A stretch of 35,288 nt of DNA from Clostridiales bacterium. Lineage in GTDB: Bacteria; Bacillota; Clostridia; Oscillospirales; CAG-272. Below, piece after piece: positions 16,699 to 23,506 of the stretch. A program made the position numbers and the translations under genes. The notes beneath the pieces are model-generated. The model did no database searches and was not told the origin of the DNA. It worked only from the letters and a program-made list of their open reading frames with translations. The stretch's first letter is position 1, and each line of letters begins with the position of its first letter. Location: contig SFNW01000008.1 of NCBI GenBank assembly GCA_004554105.1, forward strand, positions 1 through 35,288, written 5' to 3'.

Positions 16699-16807
16699 AC
16701 TCCCTCAGTCACCTATCGGTGACAGCTCCCTCAAAGAGGGAGCCTATGAACCTCTTCGCCTCCCTCTCCGAGGGAGGTGTCGCGGCCTTTGCCGTGACGG
16801 AAGGAGT
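16699..16807. repeat. Interspersed palindromic repeat A (two facing units)
   Basis: Two units face each other. Unit 1 (16699-16744) has a stem at gtcacc-tat-cggtgac and another at gctccctc-aaa-gagggagc. Unit 2 (16758-16807) has cctccctc-tcc-gagggagg, a variable stem gtcgcggc/gccgtgac, and the ending ggaaggagt. A second copy of unit 2 lies at 23175-23221. The ends of the pair form terminal inverted repeats (actcc... and ...ggagt). On the minus strand, unit 1 ends in TTTTT and could end walK transcription. Confidence 0.75.
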
Positions 16808-16819
16808 TCCGCCGTTTTC

Positions 16820-16846
16820 GGGCGGATATGGAATCCGCCCCTACGG
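16820..16846 (+). repeat. Interspersed repeat B, first copy
   Basis: A 27-base element with a 7-base stem (gggcgga...tccgccc) and a ctacgg tail. It is identical, in inverted orientation, to 20602-20628. A half copy lies at 10794-10808. Confidence 0.8.
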
Positions 16847-16857
16847 GTTGGCGTTGT

Positions 16858-16890
16858 GGGACGGACCGTCGAGGACGCCGGTCCCTACGG
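16858..16890 (+). repeat. Interspersed repeat C, first copy
   Basis: A 33-base element (gggacggaccgtc...ggtccctacgg) whose two ends can pair (ggaccg/cggtcc). It recurs at 23086-23116 with one change, and partly at 23056-23078. The rest of the walK-yycH gap (16621-16934) holds no gene; a weak promoter candidate lies near the yycH side (TTGCAT, 17 bases, TACGAT on the minus strand). Confidence 0.75.
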
Positions 16891-16934
16891 GTTGCTGCGC
16901 ATGATTCCGCCCCGCAGGCGACTTGCTCCCCGCG

Positions 16935-18716
16935 TCACAGTTTGCCCTTTTTCGGCAGCGTGATGATAAACGACGTTCCCTTGCCGACGATGCTGTTGAC
17001 CCGAATGTCGCCGCCGTGCGCGGCGGCAAATTCCTTGGCGATGGCAAGTCCGAGACCCGTGCCGCCCTTGTCGCTCGACCGCGCCTTTTCCACGCGGTAA
17101 AACCGCTCAAACAGGTGCGGAATGTCCTCGGCGGGAATGCCGACGCCGTTGTCGGTGACCGTAACCTCGGCGGCGTCGCCCGTATCGTGCAGCTGCAGAC
17201 TGATTCTGCCGCCGTCGGGCGTGTATTTGATTGCATTGGAGGTGATGTTGATGATGATTTGTTCGATGCGGATCTTGTCGCCGCGGATCACGACGGGGTC
17301 AAATTCGCCGTCGAAGGTCAGCTTATGCCCGTGCGCGGAGGCATTGACCGCCAGCGACTTTGCTAAATAGGACAGCGATTCGGTCAAATTGAACTCGCGC
17401 ACGTTGAAGTTCATCGTCTTGCTGTCGAGCTGCGAGAGCGTCAGCAGATTCTTGATGAGCATTTCCATGCGGGTGCTTTCGGTCTCCGCCATGTCGAGGA
17501 AACTCTTGTTCATCTCGTTTTCGGTAACCGTCATATCGGAGGCGAGCGCCTCGATGACCATTTTGATCGTGGTCAGCGGCGTGCGCAGCTCATGCGAAGC
17601 GTTGGCGACGAATTCGCGGCGGCTGCGGTCAAGCTCGTAGCTCTGCGTGACGTCGTGAATGACGAGAATCACACCCTCGCGCATACTCGACGCGTCGCGG
17701 TAGCGGATATTGCCGAAATACAACTCGTACACCCGCCCGCGATAGCGCACGGCAGGCACGTCCGTGCCGTCGTCGAGGTCGACGTCGATACTGCCGTTCT
17801 CGTAATTGAGCAGGCTGAAAATATAGTCAAGCGAGAGTTTTTCGCGCGGCGCGTCCGCAAACAGCGCGGTCGCCGCCTTGTTGATTTGCAGCGGCTTGCC
17901 GTCGTGCCCGAAGGTAATGACCGCGTCCTTGAGACAGGACAGCACGGTTTCAAGCTTTTCGCGCTCGCCGTTGATTTCGTCGAGGTTTTCCTCGAGCATC
18001 TGGCTCATCTGGTTGAAGTTCTCGGTCAGAACGCCGATTTCATCGTTTGAGTGAACGCTGATTTTATCTCGGAAATCGCCCTTGGCAACGCGCTGTACGC
18101 CCTCGGTCAGCCGTGACAGCGGCATCGAAATGGCGCGCGCCAAGAAGAAGGACAGCACCAGCGCGATGAGCAGACCGATAAACAGCGCCTGCAAGATGAT
18201 GGTGAACAGCATCCAGTTGACCTCGCGCAGTTCCTCCTGCGTGTCGCGGATATAGATGATGCAGCGTTCGCCGTCCCTTTCGAGCGGGAGTGCAAAGTCG
18301 GCGTAGTCGCCGCCGCTCGTGCTCGCGTCGCCTGTCTTGCCGTTCATCGCGGCGATGAGATTCGGCGTTTCGGCAAGGGCTTCGCCGCCGCCGGCGTCGC
18401 TGCCGTCGAGAAATTCGCCGCTTTCGCCGAGAATATAGTAGTTGCGGTAGTCGTCAATGCCGAGCCGCGACGAATAGGACGCGAGAATCGACTTCTGCTT
18501 CGGCACGTATTCGGACGCGTCCGCGTCCTCCATCGCCGCCTCGAGGTATTGCCTCAGCTGCGAATCGCCCTCCAAATTCTGCGCCATGCAGGTCGAAAAC
18601 TGGTCGTTATAGTAGCCGAGCACGCTGCTGACCAGCACCGCGCCGACAACGCTCATGACAATGAGGATAAAAATGACCAGAATCAGAATAATTTTAAAAT
18701 ACAGTCCTCTGTACAT
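16935..18716 (-). CDS. walK: Sensor histidine kinase of the WalRK system
   Basis: 593 residues. Membrane segments at 8-31 and 169-192 flank a sensing domain of about 137 residues. A HAMP domain (190-243), a PAS domain (255-360), the dimerisation domain with the phosphate-accepting His375 in SHELRTPL, and a GHKL ATPase domain (480-590, with DNGVGIP and GTGLGLAIAKEF) follow. This order is the hallmark of WalK, which controls cell-wall hydrolases. It starts 12 bases after walR. The bacillar-type cytoplasmic PAS is present. The extracellular domain is rich in charged residues and is where YycH/YycI contact is expected. Confidence 0.92.
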   Translation of the reverse strand: MYRGLYFKIILILVIFILIVMSVVGAVLVSSVLGYYNDQFSTCMAQNLEGDSQLRQYLEAAMEDADASEYVPKQKSILASYSSRLGIDDYRNYYILGESGEFLDGSDAGGGEALAETPNLIAAMNGKTGDASTSGGDYADFALPLERDGERCIIYIRDTQEELREVNWMLFTIILQALFIGLLIALVLSFFLARAISMPLSRLTEGVQRVAKGDFRDKISVHSNDEIGVLTENFNQMSQMLEENLDEINGEREKLETVLSCLKDAVITFGHDGKPLQINKAATALFADAPREKLSLDYIFSLLNYENGSIDVDLDDGTDVPAVRYRGRVYELYFGNIRYRDASSMREGVILVIHDVTQSYELDRSRREFVANASHELRTPLTTIKMVIEALASDMTVTENEMNKSFLDMAETESTRMEMLIKNLLTLSQLDSKTMNFNVREFNLTESLSYLAKSLAVNASAHGHKLTFDGEFDPVVIRGDKIRIEQIIINITSNAIKYTPDGGRISLQLHDTGDAAEVTVTDNGVGIPAEDIPHLFERFYRVEKARSSDKGGTGLGLAIAKEFAAAHGGDIRVNSIVGKGTSFIITLPKKGKL

Positions 18717-18728
18717 GGCTTCTCCGCC

Positions 18729-19433
18729 TTACTGAATGTAATAGCCGACGCCGCGCTTGGTAATCAGATAACTCGGGTTTGACGGGTCTTTTTCGAGCTT
18801 CTTGCGCAAACGCGAGACCGTAACGTCGACCGTGTTGACGTCGCCGATGAAGTCGCCGTAGCCCCACACCTTGTCGAGCAAATCCTCGCGCGAGAAGGGG
18901 ACGCCGGGGTGCTGCATCAAAAAGAGCAGCAGCTCGTATTCCTTTTTGGACAGTTCCAGCTCGGCGTCGCCCATGCGTACCGCGTAGCGGTTTTTGTCAA
19001 TCGACAGCCCGCGCACGGTAATCACGCCGCCGTCGCCGTCCGCGTTTCCGACCACCTCGTCCTTGTGGCGGCGAATGTTGGCGCGAATGCGCGCGATGAC
19101 CTCGTTCATCGAAAAGGGCTTGGTGATATAGTCGTCCGCGCCGTTTTCAAGTCCGAGAATCTTGTCCTTTTCGTCGTCGCGTGCCGTGACCATAATGACC
19201 GGCACGTCACTGCGGGTGCGAATGCCCTCCAGCACCTTGAAGCCGTCGAGCTTCGGCAGCATGATGTCGAGCAGCACGATGTCGAATTTGTCGCCGAGCG
19301 CCTTGCGTAGTCCGATTTCGCCGTCCTCGGCAACGTCGGTCTCAAAGCCGGCGCGCCCGAGATTGAAGGACAGCAGCATTGCGATGTTTTTTTCGTCCTC
19401 CACGATAAGGACGCGTCTTTTTTCAGTTCCCAT
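18729..19433 (-). CDS. walR: Response regulator of the WalRK system
   Basis: A 234-residue OmpR/PhoB-type regulator. The receiver domain carries the acidic pocket (Glu12-Asp13), the phosphorylation site Asp56 in LLDIMLP, Thr82 and Lys104 in ITKPF. The C-terminal winged helix (about 135-234) contains SKKEYELL and DVTVSRLRKKLE, matching WalR closely. It would activate autolysin and cell-wall genes when phosphorylated by the kinase next to it. GGGAGGA lies before the ATG. The secreted NodB-like gene ends 30 bases upstream, so they may share a transcript. Confidence 0.95.
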   Translation of the reverse strand: MGTEKRRVLIVEDEKNIAMLLSFNLGRAGFETDVAEDGEIGLRKALGDKFDIVLLDIMLPKLDGFKVLEGIRTRSDVPVIMVTARDDEKDKILGLENGADDYITKPFSMNEVIARIRANIRRHKDEVVGNADGDGGVITVRGLSIDKNRYAVRMGDAELELSKKEYELLLFLMQHPGVPFSREDLLDKVWGYGDFIGDVNTVDVTVSRLRKKLEKDPSNPSYLITKRGVGYYIQ

Positions 19434-19463
19434 GGCGTTCTTCCTCCCGATTGTTTTCGGATT

Positions 19464-20534
19464 TTATCGGTCCGCGCTCGCTTCGGTCATCGGCATGGCA
19501 CGCAGCGCGGTGTAGGTGTCGAATTTTGTGAAAAAGCCGCGGTAGAGCGCGCGGGTGTCGGCGTCGCTGCTGAGCGAGAAGTTGAAAATCCCGTAATCGG
19601 GCGACTCGGACAGCGCGATATTGACCATGCGCTCGCTGGAAAGGTCGTCGGCGACGAGATTCATGCGGCAGGATTTTTTGAAATAGCCGTCAATCGACGG
19701 AATGTCGCGGGTCAATTCGGTTGAGACATAGATGCGCGAGGTCTTGCCGAGCAGTGCAAAGAGATAGTCGTTGGCGGTCTGCATCTCGCGCTCGAATGCG
19801 GCGGGCGACGCGAGCGCCCCCGCGTCGGCAAAGTAGGCGACCGTATGCCCCGACGCATAAATCTGCGGCAGGACGTCGGCGTATTTTTCAATCTCGGCGG
19901 GGTCGAGCGCAAAGGTCGTGCTGTGCGAACCGAGCAGGCGAATGAGCTGCGGTACGCTCGCGGCGGCGGGAACCAGCATGACGGGGTGCATAAACGTCCC
20001 CTCAACCGTGCGTCGGGTCGGATTTTTGAGCGCGACCGGCGCACCGCTGTCGCTGCCGCCGTAGACGGCGAGCAGCTCCTCAAAGGTGAGCGCCTCGCTG
20101 CCGTCGGTCAGCCGCGCGGTCAGATACCCGTCGGCGGCGTAGGTCGTCTCAAAGGTGAGCGAAAATTTCTCGCAGAGGAGCGACGGCTCGACGTAGATTT
20201 CGCCGTCGTAGCGATAAAGCGGAAGTTCCCGCGTCTCGCCCTGCTCGTCAAGGCAGGTGCCGAAATTCAGACTCAGCGACAGCCAGCCGTCCTTCCCCTC
20301 GAGCAATGCCGAGCCGAGCGGCTCGGAAACCGTCAGCGTGACGTCCGCAAATTCCCCGAAGACCGAAAGCGGCAAAAGCTGTTTGCCGTCCGATTCGACA
20401 AAAGGCATGAGCGAATCGAGATTCCACGCGCGGTCGCCGACGTAGAGCGAAACCCGCCCGTCGGCGGCGGAAAGCGGCAAAAGGCAAAGCACGGCGCAGA
20501 GGAGCAGCGCCGCGGCGCGTCTGAAAAATTTCAT
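19464..20534 (-). CDS. Secreted protein with a stalk domain and degenerate NodB-like domain
   Basis: 356 residues with a signal peptide (1-24). The first half (25-150) resembles a copper-amine-oxidase-N-like stalk ('VGDRAWNLDSLMPFVESDGKQLLPLSVFGEF'). The second half includes 'STTFALDPAEIEKYADVLPQIYASGHTVAYF' (near 206-236), which follows the polysaccharide deacetylase (NodB) fold at the 'F-L-x-P-x-x-I-x-K-Y...GH-x-x' strand and helix. The TFDDG motif and the HxxxH metal ligands are missing, so enzyme activity is doubtful; glycan binding is an alternative. AAAGGAG precedes the ATG. It lies just upstream of walR, which suggests a wall-related role. Confidence 0.6.
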   Translation of the reverse strand: MKFFRRAAALLLCAVLCLLPLSAADGRVSLYVGDRAWNLDSLMPFVESDGKQLLPLSVFGEFADVTLTVSEPLGSALLEGKDGWLSLSLNFGTCLDEQGETRELPLYRYDGEIYVEPSLLCEKFSLTFETTYAADGYLTARLTDGSEALTFEELLAVYGGSDSGAPVALKNPTRRTVEGTFMHPVMLVPAAASVPQLIRLLGSHSTTFALDPAEIEKYADVLPQIYASGHTVAYFADAGALASPAAFEREMQTANDYLFALLGKTSRIYVSTELTRDIPSIDGYFKKSCRMNLVADDLSSERMVNIALSESPDYGIFNFSLSSDADTRALYRGFFTKFDTYTALRAMPMTEASADR

Positions 20535-20601
20535 AATCCGCTCTCCTTTCGGTTTTCCAAGGGAAGATTGCAGGAATGCGCAAATCCCCGCAACACCCTT
20601 T

Positions 20602-20628
20602 CCGTAGGGGCGGATTCCATATCCGCCC
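20602..20628 (-). repeat. Interspersed repeat B, inverted copy
   Basis: An exact reverse complement of 16820-16846. It lies in the 111-base gap between the DUF3810 gene and the NodB-like gene. No promoter was recognised in this gap. Confidence 0.8.
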
Positions 20629-20645
20629 GTGGCAATTCTTCTGAT

Positions 20646-21749
20646 TTAATCCTGCGTTTTCAGATACGCGACGGCGAGGTCGACGACAAGACCGTAGCTC
20701 TGCGTGCCCGCCGTCTGCCCCTGCGCCTTGAGATAGGTGTCGTTGACCGCGTCCGCCACGCTCGATGCGGTGCTGCCGCGGTAAGGCTCAAACATCTTTG
20801 AGTAGGCGGCAAACTCGCCCTGCACATTCGGATTGAGAAAGCCCGCAACGGTCGAAGCATAGCGCTCGGGGTCGGCGGAATAAAACGCGCTCGTCAGATA
20901 CTCGTACAGATTGGCATACCCGCAGTAGCGGATATAGGGGTCGTCCGAGGCGGCGCAGACGAGAAAGGCAATGAAGTTCGCCTCGTCCTCGGGCGCAACG
21001 CCGCGCTGATGCGCCATCTCGTGCGCCGTGGTGTAAACAATGATAAAATCGGGATAATTGGTGTTGACGTTTGCCTCGCCCGTGTAGACCGAATAGATGC
21101 CCGACAGATGCGTGTAGGTCATCGGCTTTGAGAGCGCAATCCGCTTGACCGGCGCGTGCAGGGGCGAAAGAAAATCGTATTCTGCATACAGCTTGTCATA
21201 GGCGTCGTTCAGCTTGCCGACAAGTTCGGAAAAGCGATAGGGCATTTTCGATGCGCCCGAGGACGAAAAATTCACCTCGCGCGCCGCGTCGTTGAGCTGC
21301 ACCGTCGTATACAGGCAGGCGTTTTCCAGCTCCGAGACGGTGGGGTCGGAAACCTCCAACCCGATTTTGTCCTCGAGCGGCGTCGCGCCGTAGGCGACGG
21401 CGAAATTGACGAAAAACGCGGAAAACAGTGTCAAAACGACGGCAAGCAGACCGTAAATCCGCCGCGTCAGCTTCTCGCGCGGCACGACCTTGATGCAATA
21501 AATAATGTATAAAATCCCCGCGGGCAGTGCCGCAAGCAGCAGCGTCTCCGCGACCGAAAACGGGAATGGCGCGGTTATCCACGCAAAGAGCGCGCGGGAA
21601 ACCGACGAAACATATCGGTTGAAAAAGTCCGCGAACGCGGTGCTGTACGACGCAATCAGCCGAATCGCGAGCGTGACGAGAAAGACGGCGTATAAAACGA
21701 GTGCCGCCGTCGGAATATTCTTTTGGATATAAACCTTGATTTTTTGCAT
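20646..21749 (-). CDS. DUF3810-family membrane protein with HExxH motif
   Basis: 367 residues. Three hydrophobic segments occupy the first 120 residues (about 14-35, 66-86, 98-120), and the rest is predicted outside. His243-Glu244-xx-His247 (HEMAHQRG) followed by EDEANFIAF gives the zinc-metallopeptidase-like signature of DUF3810. The family has no established substrate; an envelope protease is the natural guess. It starts 8 bases after the pseudouridine synthase and shares its promoter. The ribosome site is weak, which suits coupling to the upstream gene. Confidence 0.85.
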   Translation of the reverse strand: MQKIKVYIQKNIPTAALVLYAVFLVTLAIRLIASYSTAFADFFNRYVSSVSRALFAWITAPFPFSVAETLLLAALPAGILYIIYCIKVVPREKLTRRIYGLLAVVLTLFSAFFVNFAVAYGATPLEDKIGLEVSDPTVSELENACLYTTVQLNDAAREVNFSSSGASKMPYRFSELVGKLNDAYDKLYAEYDFLSPLHAPVKRIALSKPMTYTHLSGIYSVYTGEANVNTNYPDFIIVYTTAHEMAHQRGVAPEDEANFIAFLVCAASDDPYIRYCGYANLYEYLTSAFYSADPERYASTVAGFLNPNVQGEFAAYSKMFEPYRGSTASSVADAVNDTYLKAQGQTAGTQSYGLVVDLAVAYLKTQD

Positions 21750-21757
21750 TTTCTGTT

Positions 21758-22660
21758 TTACTCTTTGATTTCAAACTCGGTTTTTTTCGCATCAAGAAAC
21801 GTGCGCATATCTGCGGGCAGCGGCGACGAAATCTCGATTTCTTCGCCGCTAAGCGGGTGGGTAAAACGAAAGCCTGCGGCGTGCAGTGCCTGCCGCGGCA
21901 GCGCCCTGCCCCCGCCGTAGAGTTCGTCCCCAACGATAGGATACCCGATTGACGCAAAGTGTACGCGCAGCTGATGCGTTCTGCCGGTCAGCGGCGTGCA
22001 GCGCACGACCGCGATGTCGCCGACCGTTTCGACAACCGCGTAGCGCGTGACGGCGTGCTCGCTCGGCGTGCCGCTCGGAAACGATGCGCGCAGAATGATG
22101 CTGTCCCCGATGCGGCGGATATAGCTTTCGATTGTCCCGCTGCGCTGTTCGGGAATCCCGTTTAAAAGCGCGATATAGGTCTTTTCGACGCGCCGTTCGC
22201 GCACAAGCGCACCGAGACGCTCTGCGGCATAGCGGTTTTTCGCAACGAGCAGGACACCGCTGGTGTCGGCGTCGAGCCGATTGACCGCGCGAAAGACAAA
22301 GGGAACGCCGCGGCGTGCAAATTCGCCCGCGAGCGCGTTGGAGAGCGCGTCGCCGCGATGCCCGTGCGACTCGTGCGTCGGCATATAGGGCGGCTTGTCG
22401 CAGGCGAGCAGCAGCTCGTCCTCATAGAGAATGCGCACGGGCGCGTCCGACGGCGTCACGGTACTTTCGGTATCCTCCACGCGCAGCGTAATTTTCTCGC
22501 CGCGCGAAAGGATATGCCGCACCGTGACCGGCACACCGTCCGCAAAAATCCCGTTCTCGCGTTTCAGAGCGGCGGCAAGCCCGTGCGACACGCAAAGCTT
22601 TCGGCGCAAAAAATCGCGCAAAACGCGCCCCGCATAGGTCTCGTCTACGGTAAAATCCAT
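21758..22660 (-). CDS. RluA-family pseudouridine synthase
   Basis: 300 residues. An S4 RNA-binding-like domain occupies 10-65. The catalytic domain has the motif AVNRLDADTSGVLLVAKN with the catalytic Asp130 (Asn replaces the first His of the classical HRLD, a common variant in Clostridia) and LTGRTHQLRVHF. It isomerises uridine to pseudouridine in 23S rRNA or tRNA; which site cannot be told. GGAGAA lies before the ATG, and a near-perfect promoter lies 33 bases upstream. It heads a two-gene unit with the DUF3810 protein. Confidence 0.92.
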   Translation of the reverse strand: MDFTVDETYAGRVLRDFLRRKLCVSHGLAAALKRENGIFADGVPVTVRHILSRGEKITLRVEDTESTVTPSDAPVRILYEDELLLACDKPPYMPTHESHGHRGDALSNALAGEFARRGVPFVFRAVNRLDADTSGVLLVAKNRYAAERLGALVRERRVEKTYIALLNGIPEQRSGTIESYIRRIGDSIILRASFPSGTPSEHAVTRYAVVETVGDIAVVRCTPLTGRTHQLRVHFASIGYPIVGDELYGGGRALPRQALHAAGFRFTHPLSGEEIEISSPLPADMRTFLDAKKTEFEIKE

Positions 22661-22692
22661 CGCATTCTCCGGTTTACATACGAATTCAATCT

Positions 22693-22721
22693 ATTGTAGC
22701 ATATTTCCGCATCAAATTCAA
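22693..22721 (-). promoter_or_regulatory. Promoter of the pseudouridine synthase-DUF3810 unit
   Basis: On the minus strand: TTGAAT (22721-22716), a 17-base spacer and TACAAT (22698-22693), with TGC directly before the -10. Transcription would start near 22686. Confidence 0.75.
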
Positions 22722-22794
22722 GACTTCGCGCCACAACTTCGCTGCATAGTCTTTGCATGAAATGGAAAAAATCCCTTTCGACGGAGGTGAGCGT

Positions 22795-23049
22795 ATGCGC
22801 GGGTGTCAAAGAAAGATTATCATGCTGCGGGGGACCGACTCGGAGATTTTCGACGAGGCGTATTTCCTGCTGCGCAAGGATTTCGACCGCGAACGGCAGG
22901 ACGAGGACGCACTTCTGCGCGAGGCGCAGCGGCTGGTTGAGTTGAACACCACGCGGCGCAGGACAAAAGCCCGTCCAAAGTGGCTGCCCTTTGCGGCGGG
23001 TATGCTCGCGGGCGGTGCGCTGTTTCTGCTGTTTGCGCTGCTTTGGTGA
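22795..23049 (+). CDS. Small single-span membrane protein
   Basis: 84 residues. The ATG at 22795 follows GGAGGTGAG by three bases, a far better ribosome site than any upstream start. The N-terminus is basic (RGCQRKII), then an acidic and arginine-rich amphipathic stretch (FDEAYFLLRKDFDRERQDEDALLREAQRL split over 18-47), then a basic patch and one C-terminal membrane segment (64-84, WLPFAAGMLAGGALFLLFALLW). This is a tail-anchored layout with the charged part inside. I do not recognise a characterised family, though similar small proteins occur widely in gut Clostridia. Divergent from the pseudouridine synthase. Confidence 0.75.
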   Translation: MRGCQRKIIMLRGTDSEIFDEAYFLLRKDFDRERQDEDALLREAQRLVELNTTRRRTKARPKWLPFAAGMLAGGALFLLFALLW

Positions 23050-23055
23050 GGAAGC

Positions 23056-23116
23056 GGGACGAACCGTCGGGGACGCCGCGCCTAAGACGGACCGTCGGGG
23101 ACGCCGGTCCCTACGG
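23056..23116 (+). repeat. Interspersed repeat C, two tandem copies (one partial)
   Basis: A partial copy (23056-23078) and a nearly full copy (23086-23116) of the element first seen at 16858-16890. They start seven bases after the small membrane protein's stop codon. The next stretch up to 23174 holds nothing I recognise. Confidence 0.7.
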
Positions 23117-23174
23117 TAAAAAGGTGCGCAAAACGTAGGGCGCGGCGGACGGTCAAATCGACACAGCAAACCAT

Positions 23175-23221
23175 GCCTCCCTCTCCGAGGGAGGTGTCAT
23201 GCGAAGCATGACGGAAGGAGT
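23175..23221 (+). repeat. Interspersed repeat A, unit 2 copy
   Basis: The same framework as 16758-16807: cctccctc-tcc-gagggagg, a variable stem (gtcatgc/gcatgac) and the ending ggaaggagt. The variable stem differs from the other copy on both sides, so pairing is kept. Confidence 0.8.
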
Positions 23222-23278
23222 CCTTTCGTCGGACACTGTCAAAACCGCGTCCCCTTTTTCAATCCGCAAGAATTGCTC

Positions 23279-23307
23279 TTGCATTCTTTCGCTAAATGGT
23301 GTATACT
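23279..23307 (+). promoter_or_regulatory. Candidate promoter of the RNase J gene
   Basis: TTGCAT (23279-23284), a 17-base spacer and TATACT (23302-23307). The -10 is good and the -35 is weak. Transcription would start near 23314, leaving a leader of about 190 bases. Confidence 0.5.
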
Positions 23308-23313
23308 ATCTTT

Positions 23314-23506
23314 TGTAGTTATTTGTACGAGATTTTATGCGCGTAAAGTGCCCGCCTGTGCGTTCCGCGGTGCGCTCCAAGCGAACAGATTTCCGACCGG
23401 GTCGGTTTTTTGCCGCGCCCGCACACGCAGCTACATCTGTCGTTTCCGACAGATTTTATTTTCGCGCCCTTTTTCGGCGCCCCGATTTTTGACAAAAGGA
23501 GAATTT
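23314..23506 (+). promoter_or_regulatory. Structured leader of RNase J with two terminator-like hairpins
   Basis: Hairpin 1 is ccgac-cgg-gtcgg (23393-23405) followed by six Ts. Hairpin 2 is atctgtcg-tttc-cgacagat (23435-23454) followed by tttatttt. ACAGAT at 23385-23390 can pair with ATCTGT at 23435-23440 in place of hairpin 2's own 3' arm, an antiterminator-like choice. A possible leader peptide of 52 codons or so (from ATG at 23337, rich in Arg) has no good ribosome site. The AAAAGGAG before the gene start is at 23494-23501. Confidence 0.5.

Noticed and set aside
16699..16890. An insertion sequence between walK and yycH.
   Set aside because: No transposase frame and no target-site duplication was seen; the content is short palindromic repeats only.
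23273..23506. A 78-codon N-terminal extension of RNase J in frame.
   Set aside because: It begins before the predicted transcription start, lacks a ribosome site, and crosses the hairpins; AAAAGGAG sits just before 23507.
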